Assembly: GCA_035499295.1 (NCBI GenBank)
Contig: DATJZG010000186.1
Span: forward strand, 78,793 to 142,792
Source of the DNA: DATJZG01 sp035499295
Lineage (GTDB): Bacteria; Myxococcota; Myxococcia; Myxococcales; Anaeromyxobacteraceae
Reading direction: 5' to 3'
DNA length: 64,000 nucleotides
The translations under genes were made by a program, and so were the position numbers. Shown here one piece after another: positions 35,273 to 44,919 of the stretch. A model generated the notes under the pieces. The model was not told the DNA's origin and did not search any database. It saw only the letters and a program-made list of their open reading frames with translations. Each line of letters opens with the position of its first letter. The stretch's first letter is position 1.

Positions 35273-36163
35273 TCACTTCTTGGAAGGGGCCTTGGACCTC
35301 TTCGCGTCGGCCTCGGCCGGGGCCCGCCTGGGCGGCCGCCGCTCTGCCGCGGCGCCTTCCTGCTCCCCGCTCGCCTCGGCGGCCTTCGGGACGGGGGCGG
35401 CGAGGCTCTTCTTCAGTGCCTCCATGAGGTCGATGACCTGCGCGGCCGGCTCCCCCGCAGGGGAGAGCTGGACCTCCTGGCCGGCGACCTTGCGCTCGAC
35501 CGCCTCGAGCACCCGCTGCCGCACTGCGTCGTGGTAGTTCTCGGGGTGAAAGGCCTCCGAGGCGGTCTGGTCGACGAGCTTGAGCGCCAGCTGCACCTCG
35601 GGCTCCTTCACCGCCGCCTCCTCCACCGGCACCTCCGCCAGGGAGCGCACCTCGTCGGGGTAGAGCAGCTGGTGCATCACCAGTCGGCCGTCTCGCGGCC
35701 GCAAGAGCACGAGGTACTGCTTGCCGCGGGCGGACTGGCGCGCCAGGGCCGCCTTGCCGGAGCGCGCGAGCGCCTCGGCGAGGAGGCGGTAGGCCTTGGC
35801 GGCTCCCTTGTCGGGCGCGAGGTAGTAAGGCCGGTCGAAGTAGACGGCATCGACCTTCTCGGCAGGTACGAACTCGGCGATCTCGATGGCGGGGCTGGCG
35901 CTCTCCTCGAGCGCCTTGAGTTCGTCGGGCGTGAAGGTGACGTAGCGATCCTTCTCGAACTCGTAGCCCTTCACCATCTCGTCCCGCTCCACCTTCTCCC
36001 CGTCCTTCGCGCACACGTACTGCTGCTTCAGACGGGACCCGTCCTTGGCGTGCAGTAGGTTGAAGGAAATGCCGGCCTTCGGCTGCGTGGCGGGGTAGAT
36101 CTGGACCGGGATCGAGACAAGCCCGAACGCGATCGTTCCGGAACCGATCGGGCGAGGGGCCAT
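35273..36163 (-). CDS. ku: Ku protein, non-homologous end joining
   Basis: 296 residues. The bacterial Ku core (about 1-250) is complete: GSGTIAFGLVSIPVQIYPA, HAKDGSRLKQQYVC, VTFTPDELKALE, FDRPYYLAPDKGA and FHPENYHDAVRQ. A Lys/Arg/Pro/Ala-rich tail (about 260-296) is the usual DNA and LigD contact extension. Ku encircles broken ends and recruits LigD. An ATG 9 bases upstream (36172) is an alternative start. The gene is divergent from ligD with a 24-base gap. Confidence 0.96.
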   Translation of the reverse strand: MAPRPIGSGTIAFGLVSIPVQIYPATQPKAGISFNLLHAKDGSRLKQQYVCAKDGEKVERDEMVKGYEFEKDRYVTFTPDELKALEESASPAIEIAEFVPAEKVDAVYFDRPYYLAPDKGAAKAYRLLAEALARSGKAALARQSARGKQYLVLLRPRDGRLVMHQLLYPDEVRSLAEVPVEEAAVKEPEVQLALKLVDQTASEAFHPENYHDAVRQRVLEAVERKVAGQEVQLSPAGEPAAQVIDLMEALKKSLAAPVPKAAEASGEQEGAAAERRPPRRAPAEADAKRSKAPSKK

Positions 36164-36187
36164 GGCCGGCATTATAGGGCCCGAGTC

Positions 36188-38725
36188 ATGGGCAGGCACG
36201 AGAGCGACCCGCTCGAGCGATATCGCTCGAAGCGTGACGCCTCCTCGACGCCCGAGCCCTTCGGGTCGGCGCGCCCGCGCGCCTCCCCGGAGGGCGGCGG
36301 CCTGTTCGTGGTGCAGAAGCACGCTGCCACGCGCCTCCACTACGACTTCCGCCTGGAGTACCAGGGCGTGCTCCTCTCATGGGCGGTGCCGAAGGGGCCC
36401 TCGGCGGACCCCTCCGAGAAGCGGCTCGCGGTCCGCACCGAGGACCACCCGGTGGAGTACGCAGACTTCGAGGGCGTCATCCCGGAGGGGAACTACGGCG
36501 CCGGCCGGGTGATCGTGTGGGATCGGGGCCGGTTCGCCTGGAGGGAGGACCCCGCCGAGGGGCTTCGCAGGGGCAAGCTCCTCCTCGAGCTCGAGGGACA
36601 GAAGCTGCGCGGCGAGTGGACGCTCGTGAAGACCCGGCGGGGCGAGAAGGATTGGCTCCTCATGAAGCACCGGGACCGCTTCGCGGCGAAGGGGATCCCC
36701 TTCGCCGAGGAGTCGGTGCTCTCCGGGCGGACGCTCGAGGACCTCGCCGGCCCCGCCACCGCCGGGGCGCGGCTGGAGGCGGAGCTGGTGGGCCCCGGGG
36801 CTCCCCGGCGGCGGCTCGGTGCCGAGGACGTGAAGCTCATGCTGGCCGAGACGAGCGACGAACCGTTCTCCGGGAAGGAATGGGTCTTCGAGCTCAAATA
36901 CGACGGCTTCCGCGCTCTGGCCGGCAAGGAAGGGGATCGGGTGGAGATCCGGTACCGGAGCGGGCTCGACGCCACCGCGCTCTACCCGGACCTGGCCCGG
37001 GCCCTGCGGGCGATCCCCGCGGACCGAGCGGTGCTCGACGGCGAGATCACCGTGCTCGACGCAGAGGGCAAGCCGAGCTTCCAGCTCTTGCAACAGCGGG
37101 CGCTCCTCAAGCGGACGCGCGACGTGGAGCGGGCGGCCCGCGAGCTGCCGGCGACCTACTTCTCCTTTGACCTGCTCGGCCTGGGCGAGAGGGACCTGCG
37201 ATCCCTGCCACTCTCGGAGCGCAAGGGGATCCTCTCCCGCCTCGTCGGTCGCGTCGGCCCGGTGCGCTACGCCGACCACGTCGAGGGACAGGGTGAAGAC
37301 TTCTTCCGGGCCGTGCGCGCCATGGGGCTCGAGGGGATGGTCGCGAAGCGCCTCGACTCCACCTACCGCGGCGGGCGCTCCCGGGCCTGGGTCAAGGTTC
37401 GAGTCCACCGGGCGGCAGACTTCGTGGTGGTGGGCTTCACCGACCCGGCGCGGAACCGGCCCGGGTTCGGTGCCCTGCACCTCGCCCTCTGCGAGGGGGG
37501 CGCCTACGCCTACGCGGGGAGCGTCGGGACGGGGTTCCGGGAGGAGGATCTTCGCGCCATCCGGGCGGAGCTCGAGCCGCTGGGCCGCCGAACTCCCCCG
37601 GCGACCGGGCCCCTTCCGAAGGGAAGGGGAAACCACTGGGTCGAGCCCCGCCTCGTCGCTGAGGTGCGCTACCTCGAGCGCACCCGCGAGGGGCTCTTGC
37701 GGCAGCCGGTGTTCGTTCGGCTCCGCGACGACAAGAGCCCGGAGGAGTGCGTCCTCGCCGAGCCCGCCGATCCGCCCGCGGCGGCCGGCAGGGCAGGCGA
37801 TCCCGGCGGCTCCGACGGCGCACCGGAGCGCGAGCTCAGGCTCTCGAACCAGGACAAGGTCTTCTGGCCGAAGGACCGGTACACGAAGGGCGACCTCCTC
37901 GGCTACTACCGGGAGATCGCCGACTGGGTGCTGCCCTACCTGAGGGATCGGCCGCTCACGCTCACGCGTTACCCGGACGGGATCGAGGGGAAGTCGTTCT
38001 TCCAGAAGGACGCGCCCGCGTGGACGCCGCGCTGGGTGCGCACGGAGCGGGTATGGAGCGAGGATGTGAAGCGGGACATCGACTACTTCGTGGTCGACGA
38101 CCTCGAGACCCTCCTCTACGTCGTGAACCTCGGTTCCATCCCGCTGCACGTCACCTCGAGCCGCCTCTCCGACATGGCCCGGCCCGACTGGTTGGTCCTG
38201 GACATCGATCCCAAGGAGGCCCCCTTCGAGCATGTGGTGCGCATCGCCCGCCGCATGCACGGTTTGTGCGAGGAGGCGGGGCTCCCTTGCTATCCCAAGA
38301 CCACCGGCCAGAGGGGGATGCACGTCCTCGTGCCGCTCGGTCGCCAGATCACCCACGGGCAGGCGAAGGAGCTCGCGCTCATTCTCTGCCGGAGCGTCGC
38401 CGACGAGATGCCGGAGATCGCCACGCTCTCCCGGACCATCGAGGCCCGCAAGGGCCGCGTCTACCTCGACTGGCTCCAGAACGGCCAGGGCAAGACCATC
38501 GTCTCCCCCTTCAGCGTCCGCCCGCGACCGGGCGCGCCGGTGTCGACGCCCCTCTCCTGGAGCGAGGTGGGCCCGAGGCTCGACCCGTCCCGCTTCACCA
38601 TCGAAACCGTCCCCCGCCGCGTGGAGCGGAGCGGCCGGGACCCCATGCTCCCAGTCCTATCGGAGAAGCCGGACCTCGTGGCGGCGTTGGGCCGGCTGGA
38701 GGCGGCCATGCGCGCCGGCGCGTGA
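36188..38725 (+). CDS. ligD: ATP-dependent DNA ligase LigD (phosphoesterase-ligase-polymerase)
   Basis: 845 residues in PE-LIG-POL order, as in Pseudomonas LigD. The 3'-phosphoesterase module (about 10-165) has VVQKHAATRLHYDFRLEY. The ligase (about 215-520) carries the AMP-accepting Lys237 in ELKYDGFRA and the late motif YRGGRSRAWVKV. The polymerase/primase module (about 550-845) has the paired Asp in LVLDIDPKE and KTTGQRGMHVLVP. It fills, trims and seals broken ends with Ku. A linker rich in Pro/Ala/Gly separates LIG and POL. Confidence 0.97.
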   Translation: MGRHESDPLERYRSKRDASSTPEPFGSARPRASPEGGGLFVVQKHAATRLHYDFRLEYQGVLLSWAVPKGPSADPSEKRLAVRTEDHPVEYADFEGVIPEGNYGAGRVIVWDRGRFAWREDPAEGLRRGKLLLELEGQKLRGEWTLVKTRRGEKDWLLMKHRDRFAAKGIPFAEESVLSGRTLEDLAGPATAGARLEAELVGPGAPRRRLGAEDVKLMLAETSDEPFSGKEWVFELKYDGFRALAGKEGDRVEIRYRSGLDATALYPDLARALRAIPADRAVLDGEITVLDAEGKPSFQLLQQRALLKRTRDVERAARELPATYFSFDLLGLGERDLRSLPLSERKGILSRLVGRVGPVRYADHVEGQGEDFFRAVRAMGLEGMVAKRLDSTYRGGRSRAWVKVRVHRAADFVVVGFTDPARNRPGFGALHLALCEGGAYAYAGSVGTGFREEDLRAIRAELEPLGRRTPPATGPLPKGRGNHWVEPRLVAEVRYLERTREGLLRQPVFVRLRDDKSPEECVLAEPADPPAAAGRAGDPGGSDGAPERELRLSNQDKVFWPKDRYTKGDLLGYYREIADWVLPYLRDRPLTLTRYPDGIEGKSFFQKDAPAWTPRWVRTERVWSEDVKRDIDYFVVDDLETLLYVVNLGSIPLHVTSSRLSDMARPDWLVLDIDPKEAPFEHVVRIARRMHGLCEEAGLPCYPKTTGQRGMHVLVPLGRQITHGQAKELALILCRSVADEMPEIATLSRTIEARKGRVYLDWLQNGQGKTIVSPFSVRPRPGAPVSTPLSWSEVGPRLDPSRFTIETVPRRVERSGRDPMLPVLSEKPDLVAALGRLEAAMRAGA

Positions 38726-38780
38726 CGCCGACCCCGCGCGGGCGCGACCCGGTTCCGCGCGGCGGGTGAGGAGACGACCC

Positions 38781-39533
38781 ATGGCCCTTCACCGGGCAGC
38801 GAGCGAGGGGTACCGGGGCGCCGAGCTCTACGAGCGGGCGCGGCCGGACTACCCGGAAGGGGCGGTGACCTGGCTGGCGCAAGCCCTGGGCCTCGGGCCG
38901 GGCCGGCGCGCGCTCGAGCTCGGAGCGGGGACGGGGAAGCTGAGCCGCGCCCTTACGCGCCACGGCGGGATGCTCGTGGCGGTCGAGCCGGTGTCGGAGA
39001 TGCGGAGCGAGCTCGCGCTGCGGGCCCCCTCCGCCCTCGCCGTCGGTGGCCTCGCCGAGGCCATCCCGCTCCGCAGCGGCTCGGTGGGGGCGGTCCTCTG
39101 CGCCCAGTCCTTCCACTGGTTCGCGGGGCCTCGGGCCATCGGCGAGATCCACCGCGTGCTCGCGCCGGGGGGCGTGCTGGGCCTCGTCTGGAACCAGCGG
39201 GACGAGAGGGTGGGGTGGGTGCGCCAGCTGGGAGAGGTCCTCCTGCCGCTGCAGGGGGACGCGCCGCGCTTCCGCAGCGGGCGCTGGCGCGATGCGCTCT
39301 CCGCGAGCGCCCTGTTCGGGCCACTCGAGGAGAGGCGCTTCGCGATCGAGCAGGCGGGCGCTCCGGAGGCGGTCGTGGAGCGCATCTCCTCCACCAGCTT
39401 CGTCGCCGCCCTGCCGGCTGCGAGGCGCCTCGAGGTGCTCGGGGAGGTGAGGCGCATCGTCGCCGCAGGGGCGCAGGAGGGCCGGGTCCGGATGCCCTAC
39501 GTCACTCACGCCTTCTGCTGCGAGAGGCGCTAG
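38781..39533 (+). CDS. Class I SAM-dependent methyltransferase
   Basis: 250 residues. The Rossmann methyltransferase core has motif I ALELGAGTGKLSRAL, a VAVEPVSEM acidic strand end and a post-I strand GAVLCAQSFHWF; VLAPGGVLGLVWN is the usual later strand. It resembles the methyltransferase type-11 group acting on small molecules. It follows ligD by 55 bases and precedes an alpha/beta hydrolase by 8 bases. The substrate is unknown. Confidence 0.88.
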   Translation: MALHRAASEGYRGAELYERARPDYPEGAVTWLAQALGLGPGRRALELGAGTGKLSRALTRHGGMLVAVEPVSEMRSELALRAPSALAVGGLAEAIPLRSGSVGAVLCAQSFHWFAGPRAIGEIHRVLAPGGVLGLVWNQRDERVGWVRQLGEVLLPLQGDAPRFRSGRWRDALSASALFGPLEERRFAIEQAGAPEAVVERISSTSFVAALPAARRLEVLGEVRRIVAAGAQEGRVRMPYVTHAFCCERR

Positions 39534-39541
39534 GTCGCTCG

Positions 39542-40435
39542 ATGGAGGAGATGCGCCTGCGGGCGAATGGCCTCGAGTTCTTCGCCCTCGCCGATGGCCC
39601 CGAAGCCGGGCCACTCGTGCTTCTCCTCCACGGGTTCCCGGAGCTCTCCCGCTCCTGGCGCCGCCAGGTCCGGGCGCTCTCCCGGGCCGGCTACCGGGCG
39701 GTGGCCCCGGACCTGCGCGGCTACGGCGAGACCGAGAAGCGGGGCCCCTACGATCTGGAGACGCTCGCCCGCGACGTGCGGGAGATCGTCCGATCCCTGG
39801 GGAGGGAGCGCGCCGTCGTCGTCGGGCACGACTGGGGGGGCGCCGTCGCCTGGGCAGTCTCCTCCTACCACCCAGAGGCGGTCGAGCGCCTGGTGGCGAT
39901 GAGCTGTCCGCCACCGGGGGCGCTCGCGGAGGAGCTCGCCCGGAACCCGCGGCAGCTCCTGCGCTCCTGGTACATGTTCCTGTTCCAGCTTCCCCTCCTT
40001 CCGGAGTGGATCCTGACGCGGCGAGGTGCAGCGGCCGTGGGCCGGGCACTGCGGGGTGGGTCGCACGTTCGCGAGGCCTGGCCCCGAGAGGAGACGGCTC
40101 CCTACCGGGCGGCGATGCTCCGGCCGGGAGCCGCCCGGGGTGCACTCGGCTACTACCGGGCCGCCTTCCGCCGGCCCTGGCAGGCGCGGACGGACGGGAG
40201 GCGCCGGCCCGTGGTCGCCCCGGTGCTCGTCCTCTTCGGGACGCACGACCGCTTCCTCGGGCGCGAGCTCTTCTCCGCCGAGAGGCTCGCCCCCTACCTC
40301 GCGCCGGGCAACCGACCGAAGATCGTGTTCCTCGAGAGCGCCGGGCACTTCGTGCAGAACGAGGATCCGCAGCGGGTGGACGCCGAGCTCCTCGGCTGGC
40401 TCGGCCGGCCCGCGGGAGCCAGGCCTCCGCCCTAG
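39542..40435 (+). CDS. Alpha/beta hydrolase, epoxide hydrolase/haloalkane dehalogenase type
   Basis: 297 residues. The oxyanion motif HGFPE (30-34) and the nucleophile elbow GHDWGG with Asp97, together with the catalytic His in ESAGHFVQNEDP, place it in the epoxide hydrolase-dehalogenase branch with an Asp nucleophile. A cap domain (about 130-225) covers the active site. Family substrates are epoxides or halides; the actual one is not known. Its 3' end overlaps the convergent dehydrogenase gene by 4 bases. Confidence 0.9.
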   Translation: MEEMRLRANGLEFFALADGPEAGPLVLLLHGFPELSRSWRRQVRALSRAGYRAVAPDLRGYGETEKRGPYDLETLARDVREIVRSLGRERAVVVGHDWGGAVAWAVSSYHPEAVERLVAMSCPPPGALAEELARNPRQLLRSWYMFLFQLPLLPEWILTRRGAAAVGRALRGGSHVREAWPREETAPYRAAMLRPGAARGALGYYRAAFRRPWQARTDGRRRPVVAPVLVLFGTHDRFLGRELFSAERLAPYLAPGNRPKIVFLESAGHFVQNEDPQRVDAELLGWLGRPAGARPPP

Positions 40436-43400
40436 AAGCGGACCGCCTTCGCCTGCGCCGCCTGGGCCCGGAAGCGCTCCTGCCACCCGTCGCCGGAGAT
40501 GCGGGTGGCGAGCTCGACCGCGACGTGGCGCGGCTCCACTCCCAGCGAGGCATTGCGGCCCAGGCCCTGCAGGCACGAGGGGCAGTTGGTGAGGAGGGGC
40601 GTGCCCGGCGACCGCTCTGCCACCGCGGCGCGGATGGCCTCCGCCTTCCGCTGCAGCATGGCATCGGTGATGTCGGGGCGCGACAGGGCGAGCGTGCCCG
40701 CCTCGGAGCAGCAGTGAGGAACCGCCTCGGCGTCGCAGCCGACGCGGCGCAGGGTCTCCACCCCCTTGCCTCGCAGGGAGTCGTGGCAGGGCGAGTGGTA
40801 GAGCACCGGGCGGGAGCCCTCCACCACCAGCCCAGCGTCCAGGGCGAAGCGAGCCACGTCCACGACCGGGGCGCCGAAGATCTTCGACGCCTCCATGCCC
40901 TCGAGCCCATCCATGCAGGTGCCGCAGGTGACCACCACCGCGTCGAAGCTGAGATAGCTGAACATCTCCTGGATCTGGCTGAAGAGGATGGTGTCGCGCA
41001 GCACGGTGCGATCGCTCTGGGCGGTGCGGGCGTTGGCGTGCGCAGGGAACCCGCAGCACAGGAAGGGCGGGGGCAGGACGACGCGGGTCCGGGTCTCGAG
41101 GAGCACGTGCAGCGCCGCCTGCGAGACGCGGGAGAAGAGCCGCTCGGAGCCGCACCCCGGGAAGTAGAACACGGTGCGGCGCGCCTCGCCCTCCGGCTGG
41201 AAGAGCAGCGCCTGGTCCGGTCGGCACTCGGGCACCACGTCCCTTAGCGTGCCCTCGTCGGCGGGCATCACCGGCGAGCGGAAGGACTGGAGCAGCCGGG
41301 AGCCTCGCGCGTGGTTGCGCAGCGGTCCGGTGACCTCGTGCCCGGCGCGCTGCACCGCGCCGCCCAAGCGCACCAGCCCGCCGCGGAAGACGGCGTTGCC
41401 CACCCGGGAGCGCGTGTCGAGGTAGCGAAGGGTGAGCTTGGTGGCGAGCGGGGTGTGCTTGAATCCGCGCGCGGCCAGGATCTCGCGCTCCATCACCGAG
41501 ACCTCGCCGGTGTCGATGTCCACCGGGCACGGGGCGAGGCACTTGTGGCAGATGGTGCAGTGGTCGGCCACCTCCTCCAGGTAGCGAAGGAGCTTGAAGG
41601 AGCCAGAGCGCTCCCGCTGGGCGTCGTAGAGCAGGGCCTCGATGAGCGCGCCGATGGCGAGGTTCTTGTTGCGCGGGTGGTAGAAGAGGCCGCGCGGCGG
41701 GTAGAAGACGCAGCAGTCGGGCTTGCACTTCCCGCAGCGCACGCAGGTGGCGATCTTCTTCGCCAGCTCCTCCAGCTGGCCGTGCTGGAGGATGCGGGCC
41801 TCGAGCTTCAAGAGGTTGAAGGAGGGCGTGAAGATCTGATCGAGCACCTCGAGGTCCGAGAGCTTGCCCGGGTTCATGAGCCCGGTGGGATCCACCAACC
41901 GGCGGTAGGCCTCGAGCTCGGCGCGCCGGCCCGGGTCCCAGTACCGCAGCTTCGTCACGCCGATCCCGTGCTCGCCCGACACCACCCCCCCGAGCTCGTG
42001 CACCCGCTCGAAGACTTTCTCCACCACCGCCTCGGCACGCCGCAGCATGGGCCGGTCGTTGGAGAGCACGGGGATGTTGACGTGGACGTTGCCGTCGCCG
42101 GCGTGCATGTGCGTCGCGAGCACGATGAGGCGAGCGCGGACCTCCTCCCAGATCCCCTCGACGGTGGTGGCCACCTTGCCGTGCCCGCGCAGGAGGGCGG
42201 CCAGATCCTGGCGCAGCCTGGAGGTCACCGAGAGCGAGCGGACGGCCTCCTCGTCGGCGGTGCGGAGCGACTCGACCGCGGCCCGGCACCGGGCGGCGGC
42301 GGCCTCCAGCCGGGCGGGCCAGTTGGCCTCATCCGGGGGAGGGAGGGTCTTCAGGTACGTCTCGACGCGCCGGACGTACGTCTCCTGGGTGTGCCGCTCC
42401 TCGTGGACGTTCATGGCGTCGACGAAGAGCGAGAACTCCCCGAGGGAGGAGAGCGGCAGGACGATGTCCTCGTTGATCTTGAAGGCGTTGGTGCGCCGGG
42501 CGATGGCGCCGAGCTTCTTGCGATCGGCCCAGAAGCGCTTCCCCTCGGCCCCGTCGCGGGCCTCGGTGAGGAAGGTGCTCTCGTGCTTGGCGAGAATGGC
42601 GCGCAGCGCGGCCACGCCCCGGATTACCTGCTCGGGCGTGTGGCCCACCACGTCGACGATGATGACCGCCTTGGGCGTCTCGGCCCGGGGCGCCTTCACC
42701 TGGTAGCCGATGGCCTTCACGTACTGGTCGTCGAAGTGCTCGAGCGCCGAGAGCGCCTCCTCGCCCCGGTTCGGCATGGAGCGGGCGATCTCCTGGATGA
42801 CCTCGCTCGCTTCGTCGAAGTCGGGGCCGAAGAACTCGAGACACAGGGTGCGCTGGTGGGGGTAGGCCGGGTAGAGGATGAACTCGGCAGAGGTGATGAC
42901 CCCGTCGGTGCCCTCCTTCTGGACGCCGGGCACGCCACCCAGGGCCTTGTTGGTGATGTCCTTCCACAGCCCCTTCTTGCGGATGTCGCTGCCGCGAAGC
43001 TCGATCGCCCGCACCGGGGAGCCGTCCACCTCGGTGACCTCGAAGCGCACCGCGTCGTCCGGCAGGATCTTGCGGAGCTGGTGGTTCGTGCGCCGCACCA
43101 CCCAGGTCCTGCCGGACGGCATCGCCATGCGGAACGAGACGATGTTGTCGATGCAGGTGCCCCAGAGGACGCAGTCCTTCCCGCCCGCGTTCTCGGCGAT
43201 GTTCCCGCCGATGGTGCACGCCCAGGCGCTCGTCGGGTCGGTGGCGAACACGAGCCCGCGGTGGGCGGCGTGCTCCATGGCGTGCTCGGTGATGACTCCG
43301 GCCTCGAGAGAGAGGACCTGTCCCTCCGCGGTGCGACCGTCGTCGAGCCGGAAGGAACGCGCCTCGATGCCGCGGATGCGGTCGAGCTTCTCGGTGTTCA

Positions 43401-44037
43401 CCACCACGCAGTCGGGGCGCAGCGGGATGGCTCCCCCGGTGAGCCCGGTGCCGGCGCCGCGGGGAATGGCGTGCAGGCCGAGCTCGCGGATGGCGGAGAG
43501 CAGGGGACCCACCTGCTCCTCGGCGGTGGGCGTGACCACCGCCAGCGGGAGGTGCAGACGCCAGTCGGTGGCGTCGGTGGCGTGGGAGACGAGGGTGAAG
43601 GGGTCGAGGAGGACGTTGTCCCTGCCCACCACCAGTCCGAGCGCGCGCCGCACGCGGGCCTCGAGGTCGGGGGCCTTCTGCACCTCGTCCCGGAAGGCGT
43701 CGAGGAGCCGGCGGCACTCGGCGAGCACTTCGAGCACCAGCGTCTCGTCCCCGGCGGCCTCGCGGATGACGCGGAGGTTCGTCTCCGCTTCCCGGAAGAA
43801 GCGGGCCCTCCGCTTCCGCGACGCGACGAGCTCCTGGCGAAGGTAGGGGTTGCGGCGGTGGATGAGGACCTCGCCGAACACCCGCATGAGCAGGCGGGCC
43901 GAGCGGCCCGTGACCCTTCTCGACCGCAGCTCCTCGAGCTTCTGCCAGACGCCCCTGCCGAGGAGCATCGACACGGCTTGGCGGTCGTCCGCCGAGGTGT
44001 AGTTGTACGGGATCTCGCGGTGGGTCGGCGCGTTCAT
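40432..44037 (-). CDS. Giant FAD/Fe-S oxidoreductase (D-lactate or 2-hydroxyacid dehydrogenase type)
   Basis: 1201 residues. An N-terminal DUF3683-like segment (about 1-150) precedes an FAD-binding type 4 domain (about 160-330; PRGAGTGLTGGAIP, GGNIAENAGGKDC), the FAD-oxidase C domain (to about 740; HMHAGDGNVHVNIP and HGIGVTKL), two 4Fe-4S motifs (CVRCGKCKPDC, CTICHKCLAPCP) and two CCG-type cysteine domains (PGCGSERLF, CCGFPAHA, CHDSLRGKG, HCCSEAGTLA). The set GlcD+GlcF in one chain would oxidise D-lactate or a related acid and pass electrons to quinone. It is likely membrane-associated from the cytoplasmic side. Confidence 0.9.
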   Translation of the reverse strand: MNAPTHREIPYNYTSADDRQAVSMLLGRGVWQKLEELRSRRVTGRSARLLMRVFGEVLIHRRNPYLRQELVASRKRRARFFREAETNLRVIREAAGDETLVLEVLAECRRLLDAFRDEVQKAPDLEARVRRALGLVVGRDNVLLDPFTLVSHATDATDWRLHLPLAVVTPTAEEQVGPLLSAIRELGLHAIPRGAGTGLTGGAIPLRPDCVVVNTEKLDRIRGIEARSFRLDDGRTAEGQVLSLEAGVITEHAMEHAAHRGLVFATDPTSAWACTIGGNIAENAGGKDCVLWGTCIDNIVSFRMAMPSGRTWVVRRTNHQLRKILPDDAVRFEVTEVDGSPVRAIELRGSDIRKKGLWKDITNKALGGVPGVQKEGTDGVITSAEFILYPAYPHQRTLCLEFFGPDFDEASEVIQEIARSMPNRGEEALSALEHFDDQYVKAIGYQVKAPRAETPKAVIIVDVVGHTPEQVIRGVAALRAILAKHESTFLTEARDGAEGKRFWADRKKLGAIARRTNAFKINEDIVLPLSSLGEFSLFVDAMNVHEERHTQETYVRRVETYLKTLPPPDEANWPARLEAAAARCRAAVESLRTADEEAVRSLSVTSRLRQDLAALLRGHGKVATTVEGIWEEVRARLIVLATHMHAGDGNVHVNIPVLSNDRPMLRRAEAVVEKVFERVHELGGVVSGEHGIGVTKLRYWDPGRRAELEAYRRLVDPTGLMNPGKLSDLEVLDQIFTPSFNLLKLEARILQHGQLEELAKKIATCVRCGKCKPDCCVFYPPRGLFYHPRNKNLAIGALIEALLYDAQRERSGSFKLLRYLEEVADHCTICHKCLAPCPVDIDTGEVSVMEREILAARGFKHTPLATKLTLRYLDTRSRVGNAVFRGGLVRLGGAVQRAGHEVTGPLRNHARGSRLLQSFRSPVMPADEGTLRDVVPECRPDQALLFQPEGEARRTVFYFPGCGSERLFSRVSQAALHVLLETRTRVVLPPPFLCCGFPAHANARTAQSDRTVLRDTILFSQIQEMFSYLSFDAVVVTCGTCMDGLEGMEASKIFGAPVVDVARFALDAGLVVEGSRPVLYHSPCHDSLRGKGVETLRRVGCDAEAVPHCCSEAGTLALSRPDITDAMLQRKAEAIRAAVAERSPGTPLLTNCPSCLQGLGRNASLGVEPRHVAVELATRISGDGWQERFRAQAAQAKAVRF

Positions 44038-44068
44038 GGAAGTCGGGGCCGGGCGAGGCCCAGGGCCG

Positions 44069-44096
44069 AAAAAACGTAGCAGGTTCCGTGCCCTGC
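44069..44096 (-). terminator. Weak intrinsic terminator before the dehydrogenase gene
   Basis: On the minus strand GCAGG and CCTGC pair around an 8-base loop and are followed, after TACG, by six Ts (44074-44069). It lies between the YtxH-like gene and the giant dehydrogenase gene. The stem is short, so efficiency is uncertain. Confidence 0.35.
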
Positions 44097-44215
44097 GAGA
44101 ACGGGGACGAAACCCAGCGATTCCAGGGGCTTCGGTAGGAATGCCAGCGGTGGATCGCAGAAAAATCTGCGCACCGCGACAGGGGTGCGTCCACCCCTTC
44201 CTGCGAGCGGCCCTC

Positions 44216-44461
44216 TCAGGCCTTCTTCATCGTGTCGTTGAAGGCGCTCACCGCCGCCTTCTCCGCCTCCCGGACGGCCACCGGGACCTTCCCGAGCTTC
44301 TCCTTCGCGTCCTCCCCGAACTCGAAGATGCGCCGGCGAGTCTCCTCGCCCGAGCGCGGCGCAAGCAGGAGCGCCACCACGCCACCGATCGCCGCGCCCG
44401 TCAGGAAGGCGAGCAGGACGCTTCCGGCTCCTGCCCCGCCGTTCGTGTGTTCTCTCATCAT
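44216..44461 (-). CDS. Small YtxH-like membrane protein
   Basis: 81 residues. One membrane helix with the YtxH signature (GSVLLAFLTGAAIGGVVALLLAPRSGEETRR) is followed by a charged amphipathic helix. YtxH proteins are small stress-related membrane proteins without a known activity. Its ATG overlaps the upstream stop (ATGATGAG context), so it is coupled to the DUF948-like gene, with which YtxH is often paired. Confidence 0.85.
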   Translation of the reverse strand: MMREHTNGGAGAGSVLLAFLTGAAIGGVVALLLAPRSGEETRRRIFEFGEDAKEKLGKVPVAVREAEKAAVSAFNDTMKKA

Positions 44462-44919
44462 CGCGCGACCTCCTTCTTCAACAGCTCTGCCACCTCGGCC
44501 GGCGCTTCGCGGGAGCCGCCGGGCTTGTCGGCGCCGGCGGGGTCCTCTTCCCCCGAGCCCTCCGGAGCGGGGTGCGAGCGCCAGGCGCGGACCGCCGCCC
44601 CGACCGCGGGAACCACTGCCGCCCCCACCGCCGAGGCGATCTTGAGGGTGTCGCGAAGCTGCACCACCGTCTCCGAGACGGCCGTCAACCCGGAGACGAG
44701 CGTGTCGAGCTTTCCGTCCTTCTCGAGGCCGCTCGTCAGGCGATCGATCCGGTCTGCGATCGCGTGAACGGTCTTCGTGCCTTCCGCGATGTCCCGGGCG
44801 CCCTTCTCCAGGACCTGCCGGAGGGTGTGCAGGATGGAGTAGAGCTGCACGACGAGGGGCAAGAGCGCCCCCACCAGCACCGCCGCCAGCACGAGGAGAG
44901 CAGTCTGGAATCCGTCCAT
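44458..44919 (-). CDS. DUF948-like membrane protein
   Basis: 153 residues. One N-terminal membrane helix (about 5-27; LLVLAAVLVGALLPLVVQLYS) is followed by a long helical region (HTLRQVLEKGARDIAEG, DRLTSGLEKDGKLDTLVSG) and a Pro/Gly/acidic tail. This matches DUF948, single-pass proteins commonly paired with YtxH. The role is unknown, possibly envelope stress. Confidence 0.8.
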   Translation of the reverse strand: MDGFQTALLVLAAVLVGALLPLVVQLYSILHTLRQVLEKGARDIAEGTKTVHAIADRIDRLTSGLEKDGKLDTLVSGLTAVSETVVQLRDTLKIASAVGAAVVPAVGAAVRAWRSHPAPEGSGEEDPAGADKPGGSREAPAEVAELLKKEVAR

